Of a stretch of DNA of 5,315 nucleotides, positions 1 to 5,099 are shown one piece after another. A program made the translations under genes and the position numbers. The notes under the pieces were generated by a model. It did no database searches. It was not told the DNA's origin and saw only the letters and a program-made list of their open reading frames with translations. The stretch's first letter is position 1. Each line of letters begins with the position of its first letter. Origin of the DNA: Betaproteobacteria bacterium (lineage in GTDB: Bacteria > Pseudomonadota > Gammaproteobacteria > Burkholderiales > SG8-39); assembly GCA_029865405.1 (NCBI GenBank), contig JAOUGZ010000227.1:1-5315 (forward strand), read 5' to 3'.

Positions 1-124
1 CCTTGCCGGAAAGGCGCAGGCCGACCTCGGCGATCCTGCCGTCCTTGACGGCGAGGTCGGCGAGCCAGGGCTCGGCGCCCAGCCCGTCGAGGATCGAGGC
101 GTTGCGGATGACCAGGTCGTGCAT
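1..124 (-). CDS. Amidohydrolase / N-acyl-D-amino-acid deacylase-like protein, N-terminal part only (runs off left edge)
   Basis: The reverse strand from 124 encodes 41 whole codons beginning MHDLVIRNASILDGLGAEPW and continuing with LADLAVKDGRIAEVG. This is the typical N-terminal beta-sandwich opening of the D-aminoacylase-like amidohydrolases (xDxVIRNxxIxDGxGxxxxxxDlaVkdGrIaxvG). These are metal-dependent hydrolases acting on N-acyl amino acids or related amides. The metal-binding HxH and the catalytic barrel would lie beyond the left edge, so substrate and activity cannot be judged. ATG at 124 gives the usual family start; an in-frame ATG at 130 would add only Met-Arg. Neither start has a clear Shine-Dalgarno sequence, and the start at 124 lies where a transcript from the -10-like TAGTAT (136-131) would begin. 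It is divergent from the dehydrogenase gene at 144. Family assignment rests on about 40 residues; a dihydroorotase- or dihydropyrimidinase-type relative is possible. Confidence 0.8.
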   Translation of the reverse strand, partial: MHDLVIRNASILDGLGAEPWLADLAVKDGRIAEVGLRLSGK

Positions 125-143
125 CCTCATATACTACCGGCTC
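108..143 (+). promoter_or_regulatory. Candidate promoter for the SDR gene, predicting a leaderless mRNA
   Basis: A -10-like TATACT (130-135, 5/6 to consensus) is preceded after 16 bases by ATGACC (108-113, 4/6 to TTGACA). Eight bases separate the -10 from the ATG at 144, so transcription would begin at or within a base or two of the start codon. No Shine-Dalgarno sequence precedes the ATG, which fits a leaderless message. The -35 lies inside the opposing amidohydrolase gene. Sequence-only prediction. Confidence 0.5.
125..136 (-). promoter_or_regulatory. Candidate opposing -10 element for the amidohydrolase gene
   Basis: On the minus strand, TAGTAT (136-131, 4/6 to TATAAT) overlaps the plus-strand TATACT. 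Six bases then separate it from the ATG at 124, again placing the transcript start at the start codon. I found no convincing -35 at the right distance; TTCGAT at 158-153 matches only 2/6. The two start codons have 19 bases between them, so both genes must share this small region unless their promoters lie inside each other's coding sequence. Confidence 0.35.
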
Positions 144-842
144 ATGGAAAATATCGAAGGCAGGGTTGCAGTCGTAACCGGTGCCGCCACCGGCATCGGC
201 AAGGCGACCGCCGACCTCTTCGCAACGCGGGGTTATTCGATCGCCCGGCTCGATGTTGAGCCGGGCGAAAGCATTTTGACCTGCGATGTGGCTGACGAGT
301 CCGCTGTCGAAGGGGCCTTCGACAAGATCGGAAAGATCGACGTTCTCGTCAACAGCGCCGGCATCGCCGTGCGCAAGAACGCGCTCGAGATCTCGCGCGA
401 GGACTGGGACCGCGTGATCGCCGTCAACCAGACCGGAACGTTCCTCTGCGCGCGCGCTGCGGCGCGGCGCATGAAGGAAGGCGGCGGCGGCGCCATCGTG
501 AACCTCGCCTCGATCATGGGATTCTCGGGCGGCCTTTTTCCCAATCCCGCGTACCAGGCTTCCAAGGGCGCGGTGGTGAACCTGACGCGCGCCCTGGCGC
601 TCGAATTCGCGCCCTTCAACATCACGGTGAACGCGGTGGCGCCGACGTTCGTGCGTACGGCGCTCACCGAGCCGGTGTTCTCGAACCCGGAGCGGCTGAA
701 GATGGTCATGGATCACACGCCGCTCGGCCGCCTGCCCGAAGTCGAGGACATCGCGCAGGCGATCCTGTTCCTCGCCGGGCCGGGCGCGCGCTGCATCACC
801 GGGGTGACGCTGCCGGTGGACTCGGGCTACCTCGCGCGGTAG
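144..842 (+). CDS. Short-chain dehydrogenase/reductase (SDR), classical type
   Basis: This 232-residue protein is a probable cytosolic NAD(P)-dependent oxidoreductase of the classical SDR family. The cofactor-binding TGAATGIG lies at residues 12-19, with Asp37 at the end of the second strand, which in this family favours NAD(H). The NSAG motif is at 70-73, the structural Asn at 95, the catalytic Ser at 123 and Tyr137-x3-Lys141 in YQASK. The C-terminus ends in the usual ITGxxLPVDSGY. It is slightly shorter than the common 245-260 residues, mainly through a compact stretch at residues 38-65. The reading frame stays open upstream to base 3, but residue homology begins at the ATG at 144 and the upstream part is antisense to the amidohydrolase gene. 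Bases 144-360 are about 60% G+C by hand count, lower than most of the window looks. Substrate is unknown; divergence from the amidohydrolase may mean a shared pathway. Confidence 0.93.
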   Translation: MENIEGRVAVVTGAATGIGKATADLFATRGYSIARLDVEPGESILTCDVADESAVEGAFDKIGKIDVLVNSAGIAVRKNALEISREDWDRVIAVNQTGTFLCARAAARRMKEGGGGAIVNLASIMGFSGGLFPNPAYQASKGAVVNLTRALALEFAPFNITVNAVAPTFVRTALTEPVFSNPERLKMVMDHTPLGRLPEVEDIAQAILFLAGPGARCITGVTLPVDSGYLAR

Positions 843-862
843 GGTGGGCCGCTGGCCCACCC
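842..862 (+). terminator. Perfect 9-bp hairpin after the SDR stop codon
   Basis: GGGTGGGCC (842-850), a three-base loop GCT, then GGCCCACCC (854-862) form a perfect, very GC-rich stem that starts on the last base of the SDR stop codon. No T-run follows (the next bases are GAGAACG), so it is not a classical intrinsic terminator. It could still attenuate transcription or protect the 3' end of the SDR message. It sits between two co-directional genes, before the DUF502 ribosome-binding site. Confidence 0.5.
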
Positions 863-878
863 GAGAACGAGGTCGCGC

Positions 879-1472
879 ATGAAATCCGTAGGCAGGATCT
901 TCCTTACCGGCATGCTGACGGTGCTGCCGGTGCTCGCCACCGTCTACCTCGTCGTCTGGCTGGTCACGGGCGCCGAGCGCTTCGTCGGCAAGCAGCTGAT
1001 GTGGCTGATCCCCGACGAGTACTACCGCACCGGCATGGGGCTGGTGCTCGCCCTCGGCGTCATCTTTCTCGTCGGCCTGCTGATGCACGCCTTGCTCTTT
1101 CGCCAGCTGTTCGGCTGGGCGGAGCGGCTGGTGCTCGAAATCCCGCTGGTGCGCTCGGTGTACGGCGCGCTGAAGGACCTGTTCGGCCTGTTCGCCGGCC
1201 ACGAGGAGGGCCAGGCAATGCAGGTGGTGTCGGTGGCGCTGCCGGGCACCGGCATGCGCGCGCTCGGCTTCGTGTCGCGCAGCGATTTCGCCGGCCTGCC
1301 GGAGGGCGTGGGCCGCGACGGCGAGATCGCCGTGTACCTGCCGATGAGCTACCAGATCGGCGGCTACACGCTGTTCATGCCGCGCGAGCAGGCGGTGCCG
1401 GTCGCCCTGTCGCGCGAGGAGGCGATGAAGTTCATCCTCACCGCCGGGCTGAAGTCCGCGCGCGGGGCTTGA
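879..1472 (+). CDS. DUF502 family inner-membrane protein
   Basis: The protein has 197 residues, a normal length for DUF502, a widespread family of uncharacterised bacterial membrane proteins. It opens with a short positive N-terminus and a first membrane segment (about residues 7-30, including the conserved TGxLxxxPxxxT pattern). A second segment follows at about 52-74, then a soluble domain of about 120 residues. Family hallmarks are EIPLVRSVYGALKD (87-100) and the C-terminal pattern around VYLPMSYQIGGYTLFMPRE. The start ATG has GAGGT at 869-873, five bases upstream. It may be read from the SDR transcript through the hairpin at 842-862, or from an unseen promoter inside the SDR gene. The stop codon TGA (1470-1472) is embedded in the -35 element of the next operon. 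Biochemical role unknown. Confidence 0.92.
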   Translation: MKSVGRIFLTGMLTVLPVLATVYLVVWLVTGAERFVGKQLMWLIPDEYYRTGMGLVLALGVIFLVGLLMHALLFRQLFGWAERLVLEIPLVRSVYGALKDLFGLFAGHEEGQAMQVVSVALPGTGMRALGFVSRSDFAGLPEGVGRDGEIAVYLPMSYQIGGYTLFMPREQAVPVALSREEAMKFILTAGLKSARGA

Positions 1473-1497
1473 CTTGTATTTAACATATGAGTTAAAT
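1469..1497 (+). promoter_or_regulatory. Promoter of the arsR-AHSA1/GST-tfoX operon
   Basis: TTGACT (1469-1474, 5/6 to the -35 consensus), a 17-base spacer and TTAAAT (1492-1497, 4/6 to the -10 consensus) form a good sigma-70-type promoter. It lies in the only clearly AT-rich stretch of the window. The -35 overlaps the DUF502 stop codon. Only eight bases separate the -10 from the ATG at 1506, so the first gene is predicted to be leaderless or nearly so. The GGGG at 1501-1504 is too close to the ATG to act as a normal ribosome-binding site. Confidence 0.7.
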
Positions 1498-1499
1498 AC
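1476..1499. promoter_or_regulatory. ArsR-type operator: perfect 9+9 inverted repeat
   Basis: GTATTTAAC (1476-1484), six bases ATATGA, and GTTAAATAC (1491-1499) form a perfect inverted repeat filling the spacer and covering the -10 hexamer. An interrupted AT-rich dyad upstream of its own gene is the usual binding site of a dimeric ArsR/SmtB winged-helix repressor. The placement implies repression by blocking RNA polymerase, and so autoregulation of the three-gene operon. The repressor-operator match is inferred from position and symmetry. Confidence 0.8.
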
Positions 1500-1505
1500 T
1501 GGGGC

Positions 1506-1817
1506 ATGGACCGTCTGTCGCAGACCTTCGCCGCCCTCGCCGACCCGACGCGCCGCGCGCTCCTCGCGCGCCTGGCCAGAGGCGAGGCGAGCGTAGGCGA
1601 CCTGGCGCGGCCCTTCGACATCTCGCTGCCCGCCGTCTCGCGCCACCTGAAGGTGCTCGAGCAGGCGCAACTCATCGAGCGCGAGACCGACGCGCAGTGG
1701 CGCCTGTGCCGCATCAAGGGCCGGCCGCTGCGCGCAGCGCACGCCTGGATCGGGCGCTATCGCCGCTTCTGGGAGGCGCGCCTCGACCAACTTGCCGACT
1801 ACCTGGAGAAGCCATGA
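1506..1817 (+). CDS. ArsR/SmtB-family transcriptional repressor (SdpR-like, non-metal type)
   Basis: This 103-residue winged-helix repressor belongs to the ArsR branch that commonly accompanies AHSA1/SRPBCC genes. The N-terminal ALADPTRRALLARLARGEASVGDLA pattern spans about residues 10-34, the recognition helix is SLPAVSRHLKVL (40-51), and the wing is around 58-70. The C-terminal helix (about 75-100, WIGRYRRFWEARLDQLADYL) is typical of these partners. The ELCVC metal-binding sequence of arsenic and cadmium sensors is absent and the only cysteine is Cys68, so classic thiolate metal sensing is unlikely; the inducer is unknown. It probably represses its own operon through the inverted repeat at 1476-1499. 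The start codon lies eight bases after the predicted -10 with no proper ribosome-binding site. Its TGA overlaps the ATG of the next gene (ATGA, 1814-1817). Confidence 0.93.
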   Translation: MDRLSQTFAALADPTRRALLARLARGEASVGDLARPFDISLPAVSRHLKVLEQAQLIERETDAQWRLCRIKGRPLRAAHAWIGRYRRFWEARLDQLADYLEKP

Positions 1818-2863
1818 ACCGCTCCGCGACCTTCGAGTTGACGCTGACGCGCTTCATCCGCGCGCCGCGCGAAAAAGTGTACGACGCCTTCGTCACCGAG
1901 GCGGGCATGAAGGCCTGGATGTGCCCGCGCGGCATGACCCTCCCGGAGATGAAGCTGGACGCGCGCGTCGGCGGCGGCTTTCGCCTCGTCATGCGCGCCA
2001 AGGACGGTGACCAGTTCACCGCGCAGGCGCAGTACCGCGAGCTCGCGCGCCCCGAGCGCCTGGTCTACACCTGGCAATGGGTGGGCGAGGGCATGCCGAA
2101 CGTGGAGACGCTGATCACCGTGACCCTCGCCGCGCGCGACGGCGGCACCGAGGTGCGCATGACGCATTCGGGATTCCCGGACGAGGCGCTGTGCGAGTCG
2201 CACAAGGAAGGCTGGGGCTCCTGCCTCAACCGCCTTACCGACAAGCTCGATCCCGACGGTACGGCGGCGAGCGTCTCGCTGCAGGGCGATCCGCGCAGCA
2301 CCTACACGCGTACCGCGCGCATCGGCCTCGCCGAGAAGGGCATCAAGTACCGCATGCGGCAGTGCGGGCCGCACACGCCCGAGATCCTGGCGGTGCACCC
2401 CTGGGGCCGCATCCCGGTGTTCTGCGACGGCGACGTGCGCCTGTTCGAAACCAGCGCCATCCTGCGCTACGTCGAAGAGGCGTTCCCGGGCCCGACGCTC
2501 CTGCCGCAGAACATCCGCGACCGCGCCGTCGCCGAGCAGTGGGTGAGCGCGATCAACAGCTATTTCTACGACCTTGCCGTCCGGCGCTACGTGCTGCAGT
2601 ACGTGCTCAAGAAGGAGGATCGCGGCGTGCTCGAGGCGGCGGCGAAGGAGCTGCCCGCGGTGCTCGGGCACTTCGAGCGCGGCTACACGCGGCCGTTCCT
2701 CGCCGGGCAGAACGCGACGCTGCCGGACTATTTCCTGGCGCCCATCGTGGGTTACCTGGACATGTTCCCCGAGTCGAAAGCGGCGCTGGCGGGCTGCCCG
2801 AGACTGATGCGCGCGCACGCCGCGATGACGGCGCGCGCGAGCTGGAAGGAAACGCAGCTGTGA
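1814..2863 (+). CDS. Fusion protein: SRPBCC/AHSA1 domain + glutathione S-transferase
   Basis: The protein has 349 residues. Residues 1 to about 146 are an AHSA1-like SRPBCC domain (START-like cavity fold), with the opening FELTLTRFIRAPREKVYDAF, a Trp35 region, the GGGFRLVMR strand (53-61) and the closing HKEGWGSCLNRLTDKL (130-145). After a linker of about eight residues, a GST follows. Its thioredoxin-fold part opens GDPRSTYTRTARIGL (158-172), where Ser162 or Thr163 is the likely glutathione-activating residue. It continues with the cis-Pro site RIPV (Pro201) and the ETSAILRY motif (212-219), then an all-helical C-terminal domain (about 235-349). The frame is open throughout with no internal stop. 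The start has GGAGA at 1805-1809 and overlaps the ArsR stop by four bases, implying coupled translation. Such a protein could bind and conjugate or isomerise a hydrophobic compound in the cytosol; the substrate is inference. The separate domains are common but their fusion is unusual to me. Confidence 0.92.
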   Translation: MNRSATFELTLTRFIRAPREKVYDAFVTEAGMKAWMCPRGMTLPEMKLDARVGGGFRLVMRAKDGDQFTAQAQYRELARPERLVYTWQWVGEGMPNVETLITVTLAARDGGTEVRMTHSGFPDEALCESHKEGWGSCLNRLTDKLDPDGTAASVSLQGDPRSTYTRTARIGLAEKGIKYRMRQCGPHTPEILAVHPWGRIPVFCDGDVRLFETSAILRYVEEAFPGPTLLPQNIRDRAVAEQWVSAINSYFYDLAVRRYVLQYVLKKEDRGVLEAAAKELPAVLGHFERGYTRPFLAGQNATLPDYFLAPIVGYLDMFPESKAALAGCPRLMRAHAAMTARASWKETQL

Positions 2864-3183
2864 ACGAGGCGCTCGCCGCGCGCTTGCACAAGGCCTTTGC
2901 CGGCCGGCGCAACGTCGTCGAGAAGAAGATGTTCGGCGGCGTCTGCTTCCTCCTGCGCGGCAACATGCTGTGCGGCATGGGCGAGGACAAGTTCATGTTC
3001 CGCGTCGGCAAGGATCAGGACGCGGCGGCGTTGCAGCGCCCCGGGGCGAGGCCGATGGACATCACCGGCCGCGCCATGAGGGGCTTCGTGTGGGTGGATC
3101 CGAAGCGCTGCGACGCGCGCGCGCTGAAGCGCTGGATCGCGATGGCGGAGGACTACGTCGGCGCACTGCCGGCGAAGAAGTGA
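2860..3183 (+). CDS. TfoX/Sxy N-terminal-domain family protein
   Basis: This 107-residue protein consists of a TfoX N-terminal domain alone. Family signatures are KKMFGGVCFLLRGNMLCGM (22-40), FMFRVG (45-50), ARPMDITGR (63-71) and GFVWVDP (75-81), ending in a lysine-rich tail. Full-length TfoX/Sxy regulators of competence carry a further C-terminal domain that is missing here, so a competence role should not be assumed; small stand-alone members are mostly uncharacterised. The start is GTG at 2860, overlapping the fusion gene's stop as GTGA, with GGAAGGA at 2844-2850 nine bases upstream. The next in-frame Met is residue 24, inside the conserved motif, so it is not a start. It is last in the ArsR operon and presumably derepressed with it. 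It ends one base before the convergent dehydrogenase gene. Confidence 0.9.
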   Translation: MNEALAARLHKAFAGRRNVVEKKMFGGVCFLLRGNMLCGMGEDKFMFRVGKDQDAAALQRPGARPMDITGRAMRGFVWVDPKRCDARALKRWIAMAEDYVGALPAKK

Positions 3184-3184
3184 T

Positions 3185-4102
3185 TCAGTAACCCGCCCCG
3201 CGGTCGACGAGGCTGAGCGGCTGTTCGCCGCGCCGCACCCGCTCGATGTTCTCCACGATCTTCGCCACCGCGGTGCGCGGCTCGGTGAGCGCGGCGACGT
3301 GCGGCGTGATGGTCACGCCGGGATGTCCCCACAGGGGAGAATCGGCCGGCAGCGGCTCCTTCTCGAACACGTCGAGGTAGGCGTGCGCGAGCTGGCCGGA
3401 ATCGAGCGCGGCGACGAGGTCGCCCTGCACGACGTGCGCGCCGCGCGCGACGTTGATCACGCAGCCGCCTTTCGGCATGCGCGCAAAGGCCTGTGCGTTC
3501 AGCACGCCGCGCGTCTGCGCCGTGAGCGGCAGGAGGCACACGAGTGCCTGCGACATCGACACGACCTCGTTCAAGTCGGTCGAGCAGTGCACGGCCTCGA
3601 TCGTCTTCGGCCGGCGGCTCCAGCCGCACACCTTGAAGCCGAGCGCCACCAGCTTCGCCGCGGTGTAGCTGCCGAGCTCGCCCAGGCCGAGCAGGCCCAC
3701 CGTCCGGTCCGAGGGCAGGAACTGCTTCCGCCATTTCCAGATGCGCTCGCGCTGCTGCGCGCGGTACAGGTAGCGGTGGCGGTGCCAGTCCAGCACGCTC
3801 GCGATCACCGTCTCGGCCATGGCGTGCACCATGCCGGGGTCGATGAGGCGCGCGAGCGGCACGCTGCGCGGCACCTCGGCGTCGGCGAGGATATTCTCCA
3901 CGCCCATCCACAGCGACTGTATGAGTTTCAGCCGCGGCAGCTGCGCGAAGGTGCCGGCCGGATGGGTGGCGACGAGCGCGACGTCTATGGCGCCGCCGTT
4001 CACGTCCGGCCAGGCGAAGAAGCGATCCTGCGGCAGCGCCGGCTCGAGCAGCCGCCGCCAGCGCTCGGGATCCTCCTTCGTCGAGGCGAAGAGGAGGTTC
4101 AA
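3185..4102 (-). CDS. D-2-hydroxyacid dehydrogenase, GhrA-like (glyoxylate/hydroxypyruvate reductase type)
   Basis: The enzyme has 305 residues and a normal family length. It would reduce 2-oxoacids such as glyoxylate or hydroxypyruvate with NAD(P)H in the cytosol. The nucleotide-binding GLGELG is at 139-144, followed by WSRRP (161-165), whose arginines after the second strand favour NADPH. The catalytic set is Arg220 (NVARG), Glu249 (FEKEPLP) and His268 (TPHVAA), with correct spacing. SLWMGVENIL (63-72) replaces the SxGAGVDHxL pattern of many relatives. I chose the TTG at 4102 because the N-terminus MNLLFAST then matches the family and it overlaps the preceding stop codon as TTGA, implying coupled translation. 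GGGAG directly abuts the TTG, too close for a normal ribosome-binding site. A GTG at 4144 would add 14 unrelated residues read inside the upstream gene. The substrate may be a product of the solute imported via its operon partner; that is inference. Confidence 0.9.
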   Translation of the reverse strand: MNLLFASTKEDPERWRRLLEPALPQDRFFAWPDVNGGAIDVALVATHPAGTFAQLPRLKLIQSLWMGVENILADAEVPRSVPLARLIDPGMVHAMAETVIASVLDWHRHRYLYRAQQRERIWKWRKQFLPSDRTVGLLGLGELGSYTAAKLVALGFKVCGWSRRPKTIEAVHCSTDLNEVVSMSQALVCLLPLTAQTRGVLNAQAFARMPKGGCVINVARGAHVVQGDLVAALDSGQLAHAYLDVFEKEPLPADSPLWGHPGVTITPHVAALTEPRTAVAKIVENIERVRRGEQPLSLVDRGAGY

Positions 4103-5046
4103 CTCCCGGGCTTGAAGCCGGAGGCCTTGATCACCGGGCCCCACTGCTCGTAGTCGCGCCGGTGGATGCGCGCGAGCTCGACGGGCGGCAGGCCGGTGGG
4201 CTCCATGCCGTAGTTGTCGAGGCGCTGGACGACGTCGGGCTCGTTCAGCGCGGCGATGATCGCCTTGGAGAGGCGGTCGATCACCGGCGCGGGCGTGCCC
4301 GCGGGCGCGTAGGCCGCGTACCAGCCGCCGCCCTCGATGTCGTAGCCGAGCTCCTTGAAGGTCGGGATGTCGGGCAGGTGCTTGGAGCGCGTCGCGCCCG
4401 AGGTCGCGACCGCAACGATCTTGCCCGCCTTGTGCTGCGGGGCGACGTCCGACACCGTGCCCATGAAGGCGGCGATCTGGCCGCCGAGCAGGTCGGTCAT
4501 CGCCGCCGCGGTGCCGCGATAGCCGATGTGGTTCATCTTCAGCCCCGCTTTCTCTGCGAACAAGAGCGAGAAGAAGTGCGGCAGGCTGCCGGTGGCGGCG
4601 GAGGCGTAGTTGGCGTACTTCGCGTCCTGCTTCACCAGCCCGATGTATTCCTTCAGCGACTTCGCCGGCGTCGCGGGCCCCATGGAAAAGGCGAACAGGA
4701 AGTTCGCCGTGTGCGCGACCGGCGCGAAATCCTTGAACGGGTCGTAGGGCAGCTGCTGGATGTGCGGCGCAGTGACGACGGTGACGAGCGGCGTCATCAC
4801 CAGCACGCTGCCGTCGGCGGGCGAGGCTTTCAGCGCCCCCATGGCGATCTGGCCGGCGGCGCCGGTGCGGTTCTCGACGATCACGTTCTGGCCGAGCGAG
4901 GCCTGCATCTTGTCGGCCACCATGCGCGTCATGGCGTCGAGGCTCGCCCCGGCCGGAAAGCCGACCAGGAACTTGATCGTGCCCTGCTGGGCGAGGGCGC
5001 TGCCCGAGACGAGCGCGGCGGCAACCGTGCAGATCAGTGTTCGCAT
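4099..5046 (-). CDS. Bug-type periplasmic solute-binding protein (TctC family, tripartite tricarboxylate transport)
   Basis: The precursor has 315 residues. The signal peptide is about 1-19 (MRTLICTVAAALVSGSALA, cleavage before QQ). The mature protein shows Bug-family patterns: IKFLVGFPAGASLDAMTRM (24-42, Asp37 in the ligand-contact loop), VIVENRTGAAGQI (55-67), a PADGSVLVMTP segment and the C-terminal PTFKELGYDIEGGGWYAAYAPAGTP. These receptors capture carboxylates, including aromatic acids, in the periplasm for TctAB-type transporters. No TctA or TctB gene lies in the window, as is usual for the many orphan Bug genes in Burkholderiales. The start ATG has a strong GAGGAGG (5060-5054) seven bases upstream; an upstream in-frame alternative at 5094 lacks signal-peptide character. 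It is first in an operon with the dehydrogenase and divergent from an aromatic-ring dioxygenase. The ligand cannot be read from sequence. Confidence 0.94.
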   Translation of the reverse strand: MRTLICTVAAALVSGSALAQQGTIKFLVGFPAGASLDAMTRMVADKMQASLGQNVIVENRTGAAGQIAMGALKASPADGSVLVMTPLVTVVTAPHIQQLPYDPFKDFAPVAHTANFLFAFSMGPATPAKSLKEYIGLVKQDAKYANYASAATGSLPHFFSLLFAEKAGLKMNHIGYRGTAAAMTDLLGGQIAAFMGTVSDVAPQHKAGKIVAVATSGATRSKHLPDIPTFKELGYDIEGGGWYAAYAPAGTPAPVIDRLSKAIIAALNEPDVVQRLDNYGMEPTGLPPVELARIHRRDYEQWGPVIKASGFKPGS

Positions 5047-5099
5047 GGTGTTTCCTCCTCTGCGCGCGATGTTAGCATTCCCGCCAGGAGGCAAAGGCC
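5047..5099. promoter_or_regulatory. Divergent intergenic region between the Bug and dioxygenase genes
   Basis: These 53 bases must hold both start regions. The two strong ribosome-binding sites, GAGGAGG on the minus strand (5060-5054) and AGGAGG on the plus strand (5086-5091), face each other and form an incidental inverted repeat. Weak -10-like hexamers overlap near the middle: TAACAT (5074-5069, minus) and TAGCAT (5073-5078, plus), each 4/6. I see no convincing -35 for either, so the promoters are tentative. Confidence 0.35.

Noticed and set aside
3..143. Upstream extension of the SDR reading frame to base 3
   Set aside because: The added 47 residues do not resemble an SDR N-terminus and are antisense to a well-matched amidohydrolase N-terminus; the family match begins at the ATG at 144.
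1799..2818. Long open frame of 339 codons on the minus strand opposite the AHSA1-GST gene
   Set aside because: The translation is rich in Arg, Ala, His and Gly with no recognisable domain; it is the expected antisense shadow of a high-G+C gene.
2077..2859. Plus-strand open frame upstream of and in frame with the TfoX gene
   Set aside because: It is a low-complexity Arg/Ala/Gly shadow of the GST frame; only the portion from the GTG at 2860 matches TfoX_N.
3326..3338. Short hairpin TCCCC-ACA-GGGGA
   Set aside because: It is only five base pairs, lies inside the dehydrogenase coding region, and has no T-run or regulatory context.
4103..4144. GTG at 4144 as start of the dehydrogenase
   Set aside because: It would add 14 residues unlike the family N-terminus and overlap the Bug coding region by 46 bases; TTG at 4102 gives the family-typical beginning.
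3299..4153. 284-codon plus-strand frame opposite the dehydrogenase
   Set aside because: Shadow of a high-G+C gene; the minus-strand frame carries all catalytic motifs of the dehydrogenase family.
5054..5091. Inverted repeat between CCTCCT and AGGAGG as an operator
   Set aside because: The arms are simply the two opposing Shine-Dalgarno sequences of the divergent genes; no further symmetry surrounds them.
5047..5094. Start of the Bug protein at 5094
   Set aside because: The extra 16 residues precede the signal peptide and would cover the strong GAGGAGG ribosome-binding site of the ATG at 5046.
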